Shown in pieces: positions 63,335-64,000 of a stretch of 64,000 bases of DNA. The DNA lies in contig JAFIEB010000047.1 of NCBI GenBank assembly GCA_020832735.1, positions 1 to 64,000 of the forward strand, in the 5' to 3' direction. The position numbers were made by a program, and so were the translations under genes. The notes beneath the pieces are model-generated. The model saw nothing but the letters and a program-made list of their open reading frames with translations. It did no database searches and was not told the DNA's origin. Positions within the stretch are counted from its first letter, which is position 1; the number at the start of each line of letters is the position of its first letter. The DNA is from Oceanicaulis sp. Lineage in GTDB: Bacteria; Pseudomonadota; Alphaproteobacteria; Caulobacterales; Maricaulaceae.

Positions 63335-64000
63335 CTAAACCAGCCTCGAATGCTCGATCGCCGCCGCCACGAAGCTTGCAAACAGCGGATGGGGTTCGAA
63401 GGGCCTTGATTTGTATTCGGGGTGGAATTGCACGCCGATGAACCAGGGGTGGTCGGCGTATTCCACGATTTCGGGCAGCACGCCGTCGGGCGACAGGCCG
63501 GAGAAGATGAGGCCGGCGGCTTCCAGCTGCTCGCGCCAGGCGATATTCACCTCATAGCGGTGGCGGTGGCGTTCCTGGATTTGCGCTTCCCCATAGATTT
63601 CGCGCACGCGCGAGCCGTCTTTGAGCGCCGCAGGAAAGGCGCCCAGGCGCATCGTGCCGCCTAAGTCCCCGCCGGCATAGCGGCGCACGGTCTCGTTATC
63701 CTTCACCCATTCGGTGAGCAGGCCGACGACCGTCTCCTTGGGCGCGCCGAACTCCGACGTGCCGGCGCCTTCGACGCCGGCCAGATGGCGCGCCGCCTCG
63801 ATGACCGCCATCTGCATGCCGAAACAGATGCCGAAATACGGAATTTTCCGCTCGCGCGCGAACTTCGCAGCGGCGATCTTGCCTTCGGCGCCGCGCTCGC
63901 CGAACCCGCCAGGCACCAGAATGGCGTGGACATCCTCCAGCGCGGCGAAATTGTCAGGCGTCTCGAACTGGCTGGCGTCGAGCCAGCGCACGCGCACCTT
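63335..64000 (-). CDS. pyrG: CTP synthase, C-terminal part (runs off the window)
   Basis: The glutaminase half of CTP synthase, which aminates UTP to CTP with glutamine nitrogen. The frame is open to the window edge, so the N-terminal synthase domain lies beyond it. The oxyanion segment is [14 protein letters not shown], the nucleophile Cys is in [17 protein letters not shown], and the His/Glu pair is in [19 protein letters not shown]. The ATG-like start in the track at 63997 is only internal. Confidence 0.96.
   Translation of the reverse strand, partial: KVRVRWLDASQFETPDNFAALEDVHAILVPGGFGERGAEGKIAAAKFARERKIPYFGICFGMQMAVIEAARHLAGVEGAGTSEFGAPKETVVGLLTEWVKDNETVRRYAGGDLGGTMRLGAFPAALKDGSRVREIYGEAQIQERHRHRYEVNIAWREQLEAAGLIFSGLSPDGVLPEIVEYADHPWFIGVQFHPEYKSRPFEPHPLFASFVAAAIEHSRLV

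Noticed and set aside
1-64000. tRNA, rRNA, CRISPR, transposase or prophage genes
   Set aside because: I looked through the gaps between genes and found no cloverleaf-like sequence, regular repeat array or transposase/integrase motif.

Overview
The window is high-GC and gene-dense, from the chromosome of an alphaproteobacterium. Gene content and order point to the Caulobacterales/Maricaulales side: rnpA-yidC-engB-(nucleotidase)-dapD-dapE-truA-fmt, dnaE-lolD-lolC/E-proS, argD-hslO, and a gatC/gatA pair. argB and argF are both missing from the places they usually occupy in relatives. That would fit the rearranged arginine pathway known from Maricaulis, so a Maricaulales member is my best guess (inference). 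I see no rRNA, tRNA, CRISPR array or insertion sequence.

Layout. 0-5.8 kb: sdhE, an ftsB-like gene, a folM-like/folB divergent pair, a ParD-like antitoxin with a decayed ParE, an AT-richer orphan gene with a ribbon-helix-helix-like N-terminus beside two palindromic operators, then uvrC-pgsA. 5.8-13.5 kb: a minus-strand block for leucine/valine breakdown (biotin carboxylase subunit, methylglutaconyl-CoA hydratase, 3-hydroxyisobutyryl-CoA hydrolase, acyl-CoA dehydrogenase), interrupted by two paralogous small membrane genes, a quinone-reductase-like gene and a Phd/VapC toxin-antitoxin pair with a large inverted-repeat operator. 13.5-22.3 kb: hemB-metC, GST, a lipoprotein-like amidase, a membrane/VWA-like gene pair of unknown role, hslO and argD. 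22.3-33.4 kb: an ABC-2 permease, dnaE, a tiny membrane peptide, an AT-rich two-gene island (AAA+ ATPase plus a DUF6414-like protein), then lolD, lolC/E and proS.

33.4-44.5 kb: four overlapping tiny membrane genes, gatA, an unknown internally duplicated gene inserted between gatA and gatC, an enoyl-CoA hydratase, an MFS exporter, rlmJ with an orphan histidine kinase, and a flavin disulfide reductase/TVP38 pair. 44.5-55 kb: the rpmH-rnpA-yidC-engB block, a DUF1036 protein, a nucleotidase, dapD, dapE, truA and fmt. 55-64 kb: secreted repeat proteins, a membrane-fused S33 peptidase, a DUF547 gene with a likely C-terminal frameshift, rarA, a VOC protein, queD, rpmF and the 3' part of pyrG.

The best candidate for an undescribed system is the AT-rich AAA+/DUF6414 cassette at about 27.2-29.9 kb. 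It sits between otherwise contiguous housekeeping genes, its genes overlap, and it looks like a horizontally acquired accessory module, possibly defence or stress related. Second-tier candidates are the RHH-like orphan with paired palindromes (2.5-3.2 kb), the membrane/VWA-like pair (18.3-20.1 kb), the four-gene tiny membrane operon (33.5-34.5 kb) and the duplicated-domain gene inside the gat operon (36-37.1 kb).
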